A stretch of 64,000 nucleotides of DNA from Bacteroidetes bacterium UBA1935 (GTDB taxonomy: Bacteria; Bacteroidota; Bacteroidia; Chitinophagales; Chitinophagaceae): positions 186,001 to 250,000 of the forward strand of contig DDFF01000007.1 of assembly GCA_002337045.1 (NCBI GenBank). Reading direction: 5' to 3'. The stretch's first letter is position 1, and each line of letters starts with the position of its first letter. Made by a program: the position numbers and the translations under genes. Under the pieces are notes generated by a model that saw only the letters and a program-made list of their open reading frames with translations, searched no databases and was not told the origin of the DNA. This document shows, piece after piece, positions 19,149 through 27,046 of this stretch.

Positions 19149-20336
19149 CTATTGTTTCACTATCCTTTTCATCAATCCATTACCACTTTCATCATTCAGC
19201 CCAACTATATATACACCGTATGCATAGCTGCTCATATCTACCTGCGTGGTAGTATTTATTTTCTTTTGCAGTAGTACTTTACCATCCAGATTGTACACTG
19301 TTAATGTATAGGCTTTATCTGCCTTCAGTTGCACTGTCAGGTTATCTCTTACCGGCACAGGATACATAGCTATCATTGCATCCATCTCCTCTACTTCTTT
19401 TACAGATGTTGTCGGCGTGTATTGTGTAGCGCTACCGGGTACTGTTGTTTTGCCACCTGTAGGACCTGTATTGCCTGTTTGCAGATTGCCATAGAATGTT
19501 GGCCCGATAAAGTATGGATATACAGGCTTCAGGCTGGCATCTACTGTCGTGAAGTATGCATACGTACCATTCGGGTATTCCGGTGTTTTGCAGAAGCGCC
19601 CGTTGTGGTCATCAAGATGCCCTGAACCTGCTGTGTATTGCCAGTCTTCTATAAAGCAACCAATAGGATATTGTGTATTAACCGCAGGTCCGTTTGTACG
19701 TGTTGTATATGTCTTTGTACTGTAGCTTGTTTTCATTCTAGTAATGCCGCCTGTACCGTCTGTATTGGCATAACCAAACGGACCGTAAACAGGATAACCA
19801 TCAAATGAATAAGCCACTATCGGCGAATGTTTACTGCTATCCCAATCGTGCAGGGCAAGATTATCGAAGTGGTGGTGATACATCTGGTCGGGCGTGCTGT
19901 GGCCGTTGTATGGGTCCATATCTACACCTTCAAAATAATACGCCAACCTGTTCCATACACCTGCATTGTTATAAGACTGTGCATCGCCGGGATGGAAGAA
20001 TACAGAACCGTCATACATAATACCCATTTGCCCGCCCGGCACACTAGGCCCGCTGCTGGCAGGTGTTTGTGTTCTTGGTAGTGACCATACTGCCTGCAGG
20101 TCTTTCGCATTGTTTACAGAAACACCGTCTTTGTAATAATTGGGCACACCACTTGTCTTTACATACACGATAGATGTTGTGTAGTACACAGCTTCCACAT
20201 CTGTAAGAATGTTGTTGTATTTATTGTTGGTAGTATTGAACCACCACTTGGTTATCATCGGGTCTGTAACGGCTTGCGCACCTGCATAGCCTGCATACAG
20301 CAACATAAGAGCGAGTAAAAATTGTTTCTTCAACAT
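19149..20336 (-). CDS. YHYH-domain protein exported by T9SS
   Basis: The 395-residue product has a signal peptide ending AGAQ, a YHYH-type domain (about 70-265) with the His-rich MYHHHFDNLALHDWD, SFDGYPVYGPFGY and LDDHNGRFCKTPEYPNGTYAYF, and a C-terminal T9SS sorting domain (MYPVPVRDNLTVQL to the end). The many conserved His, Asp and Tyr suggest metal binding, which is inference. It lies 56 bases after a di-heme peroxidase-like gene in the same orientation as an MbnP-like gene, so a role in surface copper or iron handling is possible. Confidence 0.85.
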   Translation of the reverse strand: MLKKQFLLALMLLYAGYAGAQAVTDPMITKWWFNTTNNKYNNILTDVEAVYYTTSIVYVKTSGVPNYYKDGVSVNNAKDLQAVWSLPRTQTPASSGPSVPGGQMGIMYDGSVFFHPGDAQSYNNAGVWNRLAYYFEGVDMDPYNGHSTPDQMYHHHFDNLALHDWDSSKHSPIVAYSFDGYPVYGPFGYANTDGTGGITRMKTSYSTKTYTTRTNGPAVNTQYPIGCFIEDWQYTAGSGHLDDHNGRFCKTPEYPNGTYAYFTTVDASLKPVYPYFIGPTFYGNLQTGNTGPTGGKTTVPGSATQYTPTTSVKEVEEMDAMIAMYPVPVRDNLTVQLKADKAYTLTVYNLDGKVLLQKKINTTTQVDMSSYAYGVYIVGLNDESGNGLMKRIVKQ

Positions 20337-20392
20337 AGCTTCAGTTTTAGTGTTCTTTTCAGAACTGTTTGCAGATATAGACGTCGGGCGTA

Positions 20393-21427
20393 TTACAATC
20401 CTTCGCTTGTTTCAAAATTATTTTTCGGATAGCTGAATGCGGGGTTGCTTACATACTGCTTATCATTCAGTGTCATCAGAAATGCCATCAGGAAAAATTT
20501 ATCATCGTTGGTAAGGTAGATGCCTCGCTGCAATTCTGGCGACAGGCTTGCTGTATGCTGTATGCCCATCACATAATGATTCAGCACCTGTCCCAGATTT
20601 TTAAACCTGCCATCGTGCATATATGGATAGGTATACTTGAGGTTGCGTAGCGTAGGCACTTTAAACTTTAGTGAGTCGACAGCTTGTTTTGATATCACCA
20701 TCCTGCCTTTATCGTTCAGTGTATTATCGACATACAGCCCGTTGTTCTCATAGCTATTGTTGGTAAACAATGGTTCTGCATGGCAGGATGAGCAATGTGT
20801 TTTATAAAGCGTATAGCCTTTTTGCTCATGCTCTGTAAATGCAGCTGTGCCACGCATTACACTATCGTAGCGTGCATTGTTGCTAACCAGTGTGAGCATG
20901 AATTGCGAGAGCGATAACAACAGCTTTTGCCCTGTAACAACAGAATCGCCAAAGGCTTTGTAGAACAATGCGGGATAGCGTTTGCTGCGTTGCAATTTGC
21001 GAATGACTTCGGGCAGTTTTTCGTCCATCTCCAACGGATTGGTAATGGGTGCTAATGCCTGCACATCGAGATGATTCACAGCACCATCCCACATGAATGT
21101 TTTGCTCCATGCAAGGTTCATGAGTGCGGGAGAATTGCGTGTGCCGATGCGATTGTCTATACCATGACTAAGGTCGTGGTCTACGTGTGTAAAGGCATTG
21201 TATTGTGAATGACAACTGGCGCATGAGATAGTACTATCGCGGGAAAGAACAGGGTCGTAGAACAACATCCTGCCCAATTCAATTTTGTTTTGTGTAAGCG
21301 GATTTTTGCTGAAATCGTACACAGGTTTTGGCCAGCCTTTGGGTGTGGCAAACTGCAGCTTCTCTGTACGGAAAGAGAGTAAACCCACTGCAAGCAGCAT
21401 ACATGTTATGACCATCAGCTTCCTCAC
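20393..21427 (-). CDS. Di-heme cytochrome c peroxidase / MbnH-MauG-like enzyme
   Basis: The 344-residue product has one N-terminal hydrophobic segment and two c-type heme sites, CASCH (69-73) and CSSCH (212-216), in the arrangement of bacterial di-heme peroxidases. PYMHDGR near residue 268 is also conserved. It should be periplasmic or membrane-tethered. The gene directly upstream encodes an MbnP-like protein, and MbnH enzymes are known to oxidise a Trp of their MbnP partner, so that is a more likely job than peroxide detoxification. I chose the GTG at 21427 because it overlaps the upstream stop (GTGA) and gives a basic start MRKL; the ATG at 21415, preceded by GAGGAAG, is an alternative. Confidence 0.85.
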   Translation of the reverse strand: MRKLMVITCMLLAVGLLSFRTEKLQFATPKGWPKPVYDFSKNPLTQNKIELGRMLFYDPVLSRDSTISCASCHSQYNAFTHVDHDLSHGIDNRIGTRNSPALMNLAWSKTFMWDGAVNHLDVQALAPITNPLEMDEKLPEVIRKLQRSKRYPALFYKAFGDSVVTGQKLLLSLSQFMLTLVSNNARYDSVMRGTAAFTEHEQKGYTLYKTHCSSCHAEPLFTNNSYENNGLYVDNTLNDKGRMVISKQAVDSLKFKVPTLRNLKYTYPYMHDGRFKNLGQVLNHYVMGIQHTASLSPELQRGIYLTNDDKFFLMAFLMTLNDKQYVSNPAFSYPKNNFETSEGL

Positions 21428-22107
21428 CTGCCAGCTATTTTTATGACCGATGCTAATTGCCTTGCCAGTTGCACAGCCTCTGTACCCGGGCTCATGATGG
21501 TGTTTTGCCTGCGCAGGTCTGTCTGCTGCATCCACTTATCTAAGGGTATCTCTATCGTCATTTCGTTGGGGGCATCTGTGTTTTGCAGTGTTACCTGCAC
21601 CAGTGCATTGTCTTTGCCCGCATAGCCACCTATGTGAAACTGAAACTCGTTGCGACGGGTATTACAAAGCGGGCTGCTACCCTCTATCTTGAAATTGATA
21701 TAACCACTCTGCCAAGCCCAGTACATGCCTTTTTCGGGGTCTAAATCGCCGCTGTAGGCACCCGAAACACTCATCGCACTATCTACCCCCAATGCAAAAC
21801 GAAGCTCGTAATACTTGGGGATTTGCGGCAAAAGCACATTCATCGTCTGTGGTTCTGCCAAATCTATAAGGTGGTAGGGGTTGGCATCGCTGTACACTTC
21901 TTTGCCCTTTACAGCCAGTGATATATGCGACACATAACACCTGAAACTGCTGAACTGCAGGCTATCGTCACTGGGTAGCTTGTAGTAGGTGCCAGCCGCT
22001 ATGGGCTGATGCCCCCATGTGGGTACAAAATGCAGCAGCAGGTTTTGCCCCGTGGCAGCCAATGGCGCACAGAACAAACATAACCATACCAGGAAACGCA
22101 ACTGCAT
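21424..22107 (-). CDS. MbnP-like copper-binding periplasmic protein
   Basis: The 227-residue protein has a signal peptide ending ATGQ and the MbnP-family core: LRFALGVDSAM, DPEKGMYWAWQSGYINFKIEG with Trp130 and Trp132, and FQFHIGGY with His158. In characterised MbnP a Trp is converted to kynurenine by the di-heme enzyme MbnH and helps bind copper. The next gene, overlapping by four bases, is such a di-heme enzyme, which supports the assignment. It is the first gene of a three-gene minus-strand unit ending with the YHYH protein. Confidence 0.82.
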   Translation of the reverse strand: MQLRFLVWLCLFCAPLAATGQNLLLHFVPTWGHQPIAAGTYYKLPSDDSLQFSSFRCYVSHISLAVKGKEVYSDANPYHLIDLAEPQTMNVLLPQIPKYYELRFALGVDSAMSVSGAYSGDLDPEKGMYWAWQSGYINFKIEGSSPLCNTRRNEFQFHIGGYAGKDNALVQVTLQNTDAPNEMTIEIPLDKWMQQTDLRRQNTIMSPGTEAVQLARQLASVIKIAGR

Positions 22108-22307
22108 ATACGGGTGTTTTACTCAATATACAGACGTTATCGGGATAGTTTTCCTTCGCGGGGGAGGAAGATATATTACTGACTATATGCTATAACATAG
22201 CCTACCAACATCAACAAACAACAAACAACACACATCCTGTACTGTTGCTGTTATTATATGTTATATACTCTTCTTTACTGTACTGTACTATCCTCTCCTA
22301 GTTGCAA

Positions 22308-22340
22308 GGTGGTTGCAACCACCCTTCAAGGGGGTTGCGT
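22308..22340. repeat. Palindrome and flanking repeat left of the AAA-HEPN gene
   Basis: GGTGGTTGCAACCACC (22308-22323) is a perfect 16-base palindrome. It is followed by CCCTTCAAGG (22322-22331) and GGTTGCG, elements that recur at 25122-25148 on the other side of the neighbouring gene. There is no T run, so it is not a normal terminator. The rest of 22108-22378 shows nothing else I recognise. Confidence 0.5.
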
Positions 22341-22378
22341 AAGTTGTTGATTGCGAACGAGTAAGACGAGGCTTACTA

Positions 22379-24958
22379 CTAGTTCTTACTGCTCGGATTT
22401 TTTTTCAATCCTTTAATTGTAGTTTTTAACGAATTAAATTCATTAATCTCAGTCTGAAGATCATCTATAGTAGGTTTTTTGTAAGAATATTTATCGCTAT
22501 GAGAATGCCCCTCCATATATCGACAACATTGTCGAAAATGATGTAAGATTTCTTCTTTAATATCGTTTGTAAAGTAGACACTATCTAAACTATCAACACT
22601 TACCCTTTCAGTAAATCTTTGCACAACTCCTGCAAATAGCTCAAAAACAATTAGAGCTTCATAACTAGTCCTCAAAGCTGCAAATCCATTTTTAAGATTC
22701 ATATCTCTTAACTCTGGCGAAGCTTTTTTAGCCATTTCCAAGTAATTCTGAGCGTGCTTGACACTTTTATAATCCTTCTCCAAGGACGGGCTGTTATTTA
22801 TCCAAATATGGCCTGGCACGCCATTCAACTGTTCAATCCAGTGTACTTGCAATTCTAACTGATTATATTGTGCATGTTCAACTAGTGCAGACAAAAACAC
22901 TAGATCATGTGTAAATATTATTACTTGCCTTTCTAAAGCTTCGTGTGATAGCCTTTCTGCAATTTTGTCTTTCCTATCGTCATCAAGCGATGTCACTGGA
23001 TCATCAAAAATCACTCCTTTATTAATGCTTGATATATACACTTCAGATAAAAAATCTGCAAGTGATATTACTTTTTGTTCACCCTCACTTAATATACTAC
23101 TTAATTGGTAATCATTCAACCTAAATGCACGATAAGATGTTCCTGACGATCCAGAATGCTTAATATCAACGCCAAAGTCTGCATCTAATAATTTGCATTC
23201 ATTATTAAACTGATCGGCGTATTTTTTATTAAAATACTTTTCAGATAAGCTTTTCTCACACTCGGTTATTTTTCTCGTTTTTAAATCTCCTTTTGATTTG
23301 GACGCTTTGTGAGCCCAAACGATATTGCTAATGTATTTTTCAATTGAGGGTATATGCTCTGAAAGCTTAAGTTTATGTTTTAATAGGATTATTTGATCTT
23401 CTAAAACTTGAATTTCCTGACTTGGTTGTTTATCCCTTAATGCAGTAATTTGTGCTACTATGTTTTCGCTTATTTTGTCAATATCATCAATACCGATTTG
23501 TTGTTCAGAGTAATCTAATATCGTACATTCTTGTATGCTCTTCAATATTTTCTTACCGAATACTTCGATGTGTTCAATTGACTTTAGAAAATCTTTTAAA
23601 AAAGATGGTTCTTTTTCCTCTAACCATTTATATAAAGTACTATCGGATTGAATTATATTGTATTTTATTTTTTCATGATCAGATTTAATCTTGTCGTACT
23701 TAACATTTATCTGTTTATTGCCAGCTTCAATGTTACTCTTTACAAAATCAGAATAACGATTTATCAACTCAACATTTGCTGATTTTAAATCCTGCTGACA
23801 TAGCAAACATACATCTTCAGTACTAGGATATGAAGACTGTAAATCAGCAAACTTAATTGCATAAGTTATGAAGTCCATCCATTCCTTAGTACCTACGTTA
23901 CTTATTTTATCATGACTAAAACTCTTAATACCGTTTTGTATAGATTTGTTTTCAATTTCCTTCTTATCAGAAATAATCCGATTTATTTCTTTAAAACCAT
24001 CATTACTAAAATGAGTATTAATATCAACAATTGCATTCTTTACTACACCTAATTGTTTATTTATTGATTCTAAATACTCTATTTCTTTATCTTTTTTTAA
24101 AGCTATCAGTTCTGCCTTTTTAATCTCAAGTTGATTAAGTTGTAGTTTATTTTCTTCAGCTTTTCCAATAAGCTCTAAAAAATCAGACACCTTACTTTTT
24201 TCAGATATTATACTGACAGCCTTTTTCACTTCTGACTCTCCATCAAACAGTGATGTAAAGTCTATACGGGTACCCATCTTCCTACCTTCCTCATCTAGCA
24301 TTTGCTCTACCTGCTTAATTACATTAATAAACTTTGAAAAAAAGCCTAATCCTGACGGTTTAAAAACAAACTCATTTTTACTATCCAAATGAACTATTAC
24401 GCTCTTATTATCGAAAACTGAAAATTGTTTCAATAACGGGCTCATCTTTTCACTCGGAAAATTCACATAGGTAAGAACATCATCTACTGAAAATAAAAAA
24501 TTAGCACTAACATCCTTATTTACATTACTTCTAATATTTGGCAATATGGTTTCTTCGGACCTTGAAAAAAATGCGTTTTTAAATAACCGTGAGTAACTAC
24601 TTTTTCCTGACCCATTCTTACCAAAAATGACTGTCATATTATTGTTTAGAGATAACACTTGTCCTTCCACCAATGAATTGACACCCACGACGTCTTTTAC
24701 CTCTTTTAAATAGACATTCTTTTTATAACTAGTTGTATTAATAGCTGAGTAGTCTATTTCTAACTTTTCTCTAGGAGTTGATGATAATTCAGTTAGTTTA
24801 TTATCTTCTAAAAACAATCTATATACTTTGTCTATATCAGAAGAACTGTAAGTATTTGTAATGATTTTATTTGCCAAATATTTTGACCAATACGGGAGTT
24901 TGGAAATAAAAACTTTTAAATCATCTTCAAGGGAGTTTATTGCTTTATCGTCACTCAT
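22379..24958 (-). CDS. AAA_13-type ATPase with CxxC hook and C-terminal HEPN-like motif
   Basis: The 859-residue protein has a split ABC/SMC-type ATPase: Walker A GKNGSGKS (113-120), a long coiled-coil insertion with CLLC at 384-387 resembling a zinc hook, signature ILSEGEQKV (about 622-630), Walker B GVIFDDPVTSLDDD (about 648-661) and H-loop His684. The C-terminal 120 residues contain Arg763-x-x-x-Glu and RYMEGH (Arg813, His818), the RX4H pattern of HEPN ribonucleases. This layout is that of the RloC/PrrC anticodon nucleases and related anti-phage proteins, where the ATPase restrains an RNA-cutting domain. It has no restriction-modification neighbour, stands alone, and is markedly more AT-rich than the flanking genes, which suggests transfer. 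RNase activity is inferred from the motif only. Confidence 0.8.
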   Translation of the reverse strand: MSDDKAINSLEDDLKVFISKLPYWSKYLANKIITNTYSSSDIDKVYRLFLEDNKLTELSSTPREKLEIDYSAINTTSYKKNVYLKEVKDVVGVNSLVEGQVLSLNNNMTVIFGKNGSGKSSYSRLFKNAFFSRSEETILPNIRSNVNKDVSANFLFSVDDVLTYVNFPSEKMSPLLKQFSVFDNKSVIVHLDSKNEFVFKPSGLGFFSKFINVIKQVEQMLDEEGRKMGTRIDFTSLFDGESEVKKAVSIISEKSKVSDFLELIGKAEENKLQLNQLEIKKAELIALKKDKEIEYLESINKQLGVVKNAIVDINTHFSNDGFKEINRIISDKKEIENKSIQNGIKSFSHDKISNVGTKEWMDFITYAIKFADLQSSYPSTEDVCLLCQQDLKSANVELINRYSDFVKSNIEAGNKQINVKYDKIKSDHEKIKYNIIQSDSTLYKWLEEKEPSFLKDFLKSIEHIEVFGKKILKSIQECTILDYSEQQIGIDDIDKISENIVAQITALRDKQPSQEIQVLEDQIILLKHKLKLSEHIPSIEKYISNIVWAHKASKSKGDLKTRKITECEKSLSEKYFNKKYADQFNNECKLLDADFGVDIKHSGSSGTSYRAFRLNDYQLSSILSEGEQKVISLADFLSEVYISSINKGVIFDDPVTSLDDDRKDKIAERLSHEALERQVIIFTHDLVFLSALVEHAQYNQLELQVHWIEQLNGVPGHIWINNSPSLEKDYKSVKHAQNYLEMAKKASPELRDMNLKNGFAALRTSYEALIVFELFAGVVQRFTERVSVDSLDSVYFTNDIKEEILHHFRQCCRYMEGHSHSDKYSYKKPTIDDLQTEINEFNSLKTTIKGLKKNPSSKN

Positions 24959-25090
24959 GACAGTAATTTACCACACAATCTACCCCACTCCTCTCAACCT
25001 GTCAATTGTGTAAAACACTGGTATTATTTATTACAATATGTAAGTATTTATTTTTCAGCCAGATAGTTTGCAGCTGCAGGGTGGCTATAA

Positions 25091-25118
25091 ACGAAAAAAC
25101 CTGTCCAAAAAGACAGGT
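25091..25118 (-). terminator. Minus-strand intrinsic terminator
   Basis: On the minus strand a 7-bp stem ACCTGTC / GACAGGT with a short T-rich loop runs into six T. No long gene lies directly before it on that strand, so it points to a small transcript from the micro-ORF/hairpin region. Confidence 0.65.
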
Positions 25119-25121
25119 TCT

Positions 25122-25215
25122 CCCTTCAAGGTGGCATGGTTGCGGTGGTTTACCGCTTAGCTTATTGCCATACGGGTCTTATGGTTTGGCCCGTGTTTGT
25201 TTTTTATTTTTTGAG
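25122..25215. ncRNA. Possible structured RNA region, strand uncertain
   Basis: The stretch holds a GCGGT/ACCGC hairpin (25143-25157) and an ACGGGTC/GGCCCGT hairpin (25172-25194) that on the plus strand runs into TTTGTTTTTTATTTTTT, terminator-like. Read on the minus strand it would be the 3' part of a transcript ending at the terminator at 25091-25118. It resembles no RNA family I can name, and could be only a 3' untranslated region. Confidence 0.3.
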
Positions 25216-25240
25216 TACTGATGCAAAGCTGTTTGTTGCA

Positions 25241-25327
25241 TTACATCATCAGCAGGTACAAAGCAATTACTCCCATTACTAATCCCACTGCCAGTTCAAC
25301 ATTTTTCAGTGTCTTGCTCATAAGCAT
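25241..25327 (-). CDS. Possible 28-residue membrane micro-protein
   Basis: The frame begins ATG CTT ATG AGC AAG and encodes 28 residues: a short basic start (MLMSKTLKNVE), then a hydrophobic helix of about 17 residues (LAVGLVMGVIALYLLMM). One membrane span with a positive N-terminus is typical of small membrane proteins. It is unsupported by homology I recognise and could be chance; the downstream terminator at 25091-25118 favours a real transcript. Confidence 0.4.
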   Translation of the reverse strand: MLMSKTLKNVELAVGLVMGVIALYLLMM

Positions 25328-25498
25328 AGATTTTTTAAAGTGTTAAGCAATACAATACAAGTAGCCATTGGCCATCTCTTTTGTCTCTATCCCTTATATT
25401 GTTTGCAGAACGACTATAAAAACCTGTATGGGAATTTATGTGTCCTCTATATGTACTCTTAATTCTCTCTATTACAAATGTAATCAGAAATTTGATAA

Positions 25499-25526
25499 AA
25501 AAAACCCGTCTTATAACGGGTTTTTT
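25499..25526. terminator. fabD terminator
   Basis: AAAAAACCCGT and ACGGGTTTTTT form a perfect stem around a six-base loop, 41 bases beyond the fabD stop. The T run on either strand makes it potentially bidirectional. Confidence 0.9.
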
Positions 25527-25566
25527 ATTAAAATATTAATTGTTGGTACAACAATAGCCGCTGCTA

Positions 25567-26448
25567 TTAGTTAATACCTGCAGTTTCTACTTCTTTGGCT
25601 ATTTTCTTCACCAGCCCTTGCAGTACATTACCCGGGCCTACTTCTGTAAACTTAGCCGCACCATCTGCCACCATGTTCTGCACACTCTGTGTCCAGCGTA
25701 CAGGCGCAGTCAGTTGATTTATAAGGTTTTGCTTGATGCTCGCGGCATCTGTATATGGCTTTGCATCTACGTTCTGATACACAGGGCATATCGCATTGCC
25801 AAATGTAGTAGCCTCTATGGCAGCCTGCAGTTCTTCGCGTGCAGGTTCCATCAGCGGCGAGTGGAAAGCACCACCTACCTGCAGTACCAGTGCGCGTTTA
25901 GCACCCGCAGCTTTCATCTGCTCGCAAGCAATGTTGATACCGTTGATACTACCGCTGATAACCAATTGGCCGGGGCAGTTGTAGTTGGCAGCCACCACTA
26001 CTTCGTCTGTAATGCCTGCACATACTTCTTCTACCTTTGCATCTTCAAGGGCTAGTACTGCAGCCATTGTCGATGGGTTTATTTCGCACGCGCGTTGCAT
26101 AGCAGCGGCACGTTTTGCCACCAGCCTCAGTCCGTCTTCAAAAGACAGTACTTTGTTGGCTACCAGTGCGCTGAATTCGCCCAGTGAGTGGCCTGCTACT
26201 ATATCAGGCGTCAGGCCCGGTGTGGTAAGGAATAGTATGGTGCTGTGCAGGAATACTGCGGGTTGTGTTACTTTGGTTTGTTTCAGGTCTTCGTCTGTAC
26301 CACTGAACATGATGTCTGTAATACGGAAGCCCAATATCTCGTTGGCTTGTTCAAAATACTCTTTTGCCAGCGAGCTGGATTCGTACAGGTTTTTACCCAT
26401 GCCTGAAAACTGTGCCCCTTGTCCGGGAAATACAAAAGCGTGCTTCAT
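25567..26448 (-). CDS. fabD: Malonyl-CoA:ACP transacylase
   Basis: The 293-residue protein has the FabD N-terminal FPGQGAQFSGMG, the nucleophile motif GHSLGEFSAL (about 90-99) and the catalytic-His region GGAFHSPLM near residue 200. It loads malonyl groups onto acyl carrier protein for fatty-acid synthesis in the cytoplasm. Length is normal for the family. No other fab gene is adjacent, and it is divergent from ytxJ. Confidence 0.96.
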   Translation of the reverse strand: MKHAFVFPGQGAQFSGMGKNLYESSSLAKEYFEQANEILGFRITDIMFSGTDEDLKQTKVTQPAVFLHSTILFLTTPGLTPDIVAGHSLGEFSALVANKVLSFEDGLRLVAKRAAAMQRACEINPSTMAAVLALEDAKVEEVCAGITDEVVVAANYNCPGQLVISGSINGINIACEQMKAAGAKRALVLQVGGAFHSPLMEPAREELQAAIEATTFGNAICPVYQNVDAKPYTDAASIKQNLINQLTAPVRWTQSVQNMVADGAAKFTEVGPGNVLQGLVKKIAKEVETAGIN

Positions 26449-26509
26449 ATACTATAATGGATATTTCTCAGCGGCGAAAGTAGTAATTAATGGTCGATTC
26501 GCTGAATAG

Positions 26510-26520
26510 TTGACAGGTAG
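26510..26520. promoter_or_regulatory. Isolated copy of the TTGACAGGTAG motif
   Basis: This 11-mer in the fabD/ytxJ divergent region is the exact reverse complement of the element repeated twice upstream of ftsK (15493-15514). Function unknown; it could be a regulator site. Confidence 0.3.
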
Positions 26521-26592
26521 ATTGATAAAACGCTATAAAAAAACCCTATATCCGAATTAAGTAATCAGCAAGGCTGCTAATCGGCTACAGCG

Positions 26593-26600
26593 TAAATTTG
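26593..26600 (+). promoter_or_regulatory. ytxJ promoter -7 box, leaderless
   Basis: TAAATTTG is a perfect TAnnTTTG match with only four bases before the ytxJ ATG. A transcript from it should start at or about the A of the start codon. Confidence 0.55.
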
Positions 26601-26604
26601 CATT

Positions 26605-26937
26605 ATGAATTGGATTGATTTATCGAACGAGGCACAACTGGAAACAATCAAACAGGAAAGCGCTGCACAACCTGTAGTAATCTTTAAACACAGCACCCGC
26701 TGCAGCATCAGTGTGATGGCAAAGAACAGGCTGGACAAGTCCGCACAGCCCGAGGGTATCAAATTCTACTATCTCGACCTGTTGCAACACCGCAACATAT
26801 CTAACAAAATAGCCGAGGATTTTCATGTACACCACGAAAGCCCGCAGGTACTGGTTATTAAAAACGGCGAATGCATCTATGACGAAAGCCACAACGGCAT
26901 CTATCTGGATGAAATTGTAGAACAGGCGGGTAATTGA
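26605..26937 (+). CDS. ytxJ: Bacillithiol-system redox protein YtxJ
   Basis: The 110-residue thioredoxin-fold protein has FKHSTRCSIS at about 28-37, with a single active-site Cys (Cys33) in the monothiol arrangement of YtxJ, and the cis-Pro region ESPQVLVI. The family is proposed to reduce protein-bacillithiol mixed disulfides in the cytoplasm, so the organism probably makes bacillithiol; synthesis genes are not in the window. The gene is monocistronic and converges on the MATE gene. Confidence 0.9.
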   Translation: MNWIDLSNEAQLETIKQESAAQPVVIFKHSTRCSISVMAKNRLDKSAQPEGIKFYYLDLLQHRNISNKIAEDFHVHHESPQVLVIKNGECIYDESHNGIYLDEIVEQAGN

Positions 26938-27046
26938 TTTGATGATGTGATGATTAGCTAATTAGGTGATGCTCTTCCACAGGAATTCAGACAACAATAC
27001 AATAGACCATTGAATTATCAAATCATCTGCTAATTAGCTGATTAAA
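26938..27046. repeat. Imperfect inverted repeat between ytxJ and the MATE gene
   Basis: The two arms TGATTAGCTAATTAGGTGAT (26950-26969) and ATCTGCTAATTAGCTGATTA (27024-27043) are near reverse complements sharing AGCTAATTAG. The right arm overlaps the MATE stop codon. It may act as a two-way transcription stop or be a dispersed palindromic repeat; a similar element is at 33064-33147. Confidence 0.5.

Larger units (their letters stand above)
24959..25566. other. Long intergenic region with hairpins and a possible micro-ORF
   Basis: This 608-base region between the AAA-HEPN gene and fabD has no long gene. It contains, left to right, an ACCTGTCAA motif (24997-25005), a minus-strand terminator (25091-25118), a hairpin-rich stretch to 25213, a 28-codon hydrophobic ORF (25241-25327, minus), an unremarkable AT-rich part, and the fabD terminator. 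Confidence 0.7.

Noticed and set aside
20393..21427. Simple cytochrome c peroxidase for peroxide detoxification
   Set aside because: The overlap with an MbnP-like gene makes a protein-modifying MbnH role more likely; peroxidase activity is not excluded.
22308..22340. Intrinsic terminator for the AAA-HEPN gene
   Set aside because: The palindrome is strong but no T run follows on either strand.
22379..24958. Housekeeping RecF, RecN or SMC protein
   Set aside because: The N-terminal layout and length resemble them, but the C-terminal extension with RX4H, the CLLC hook and AT-rich composition do not fit.
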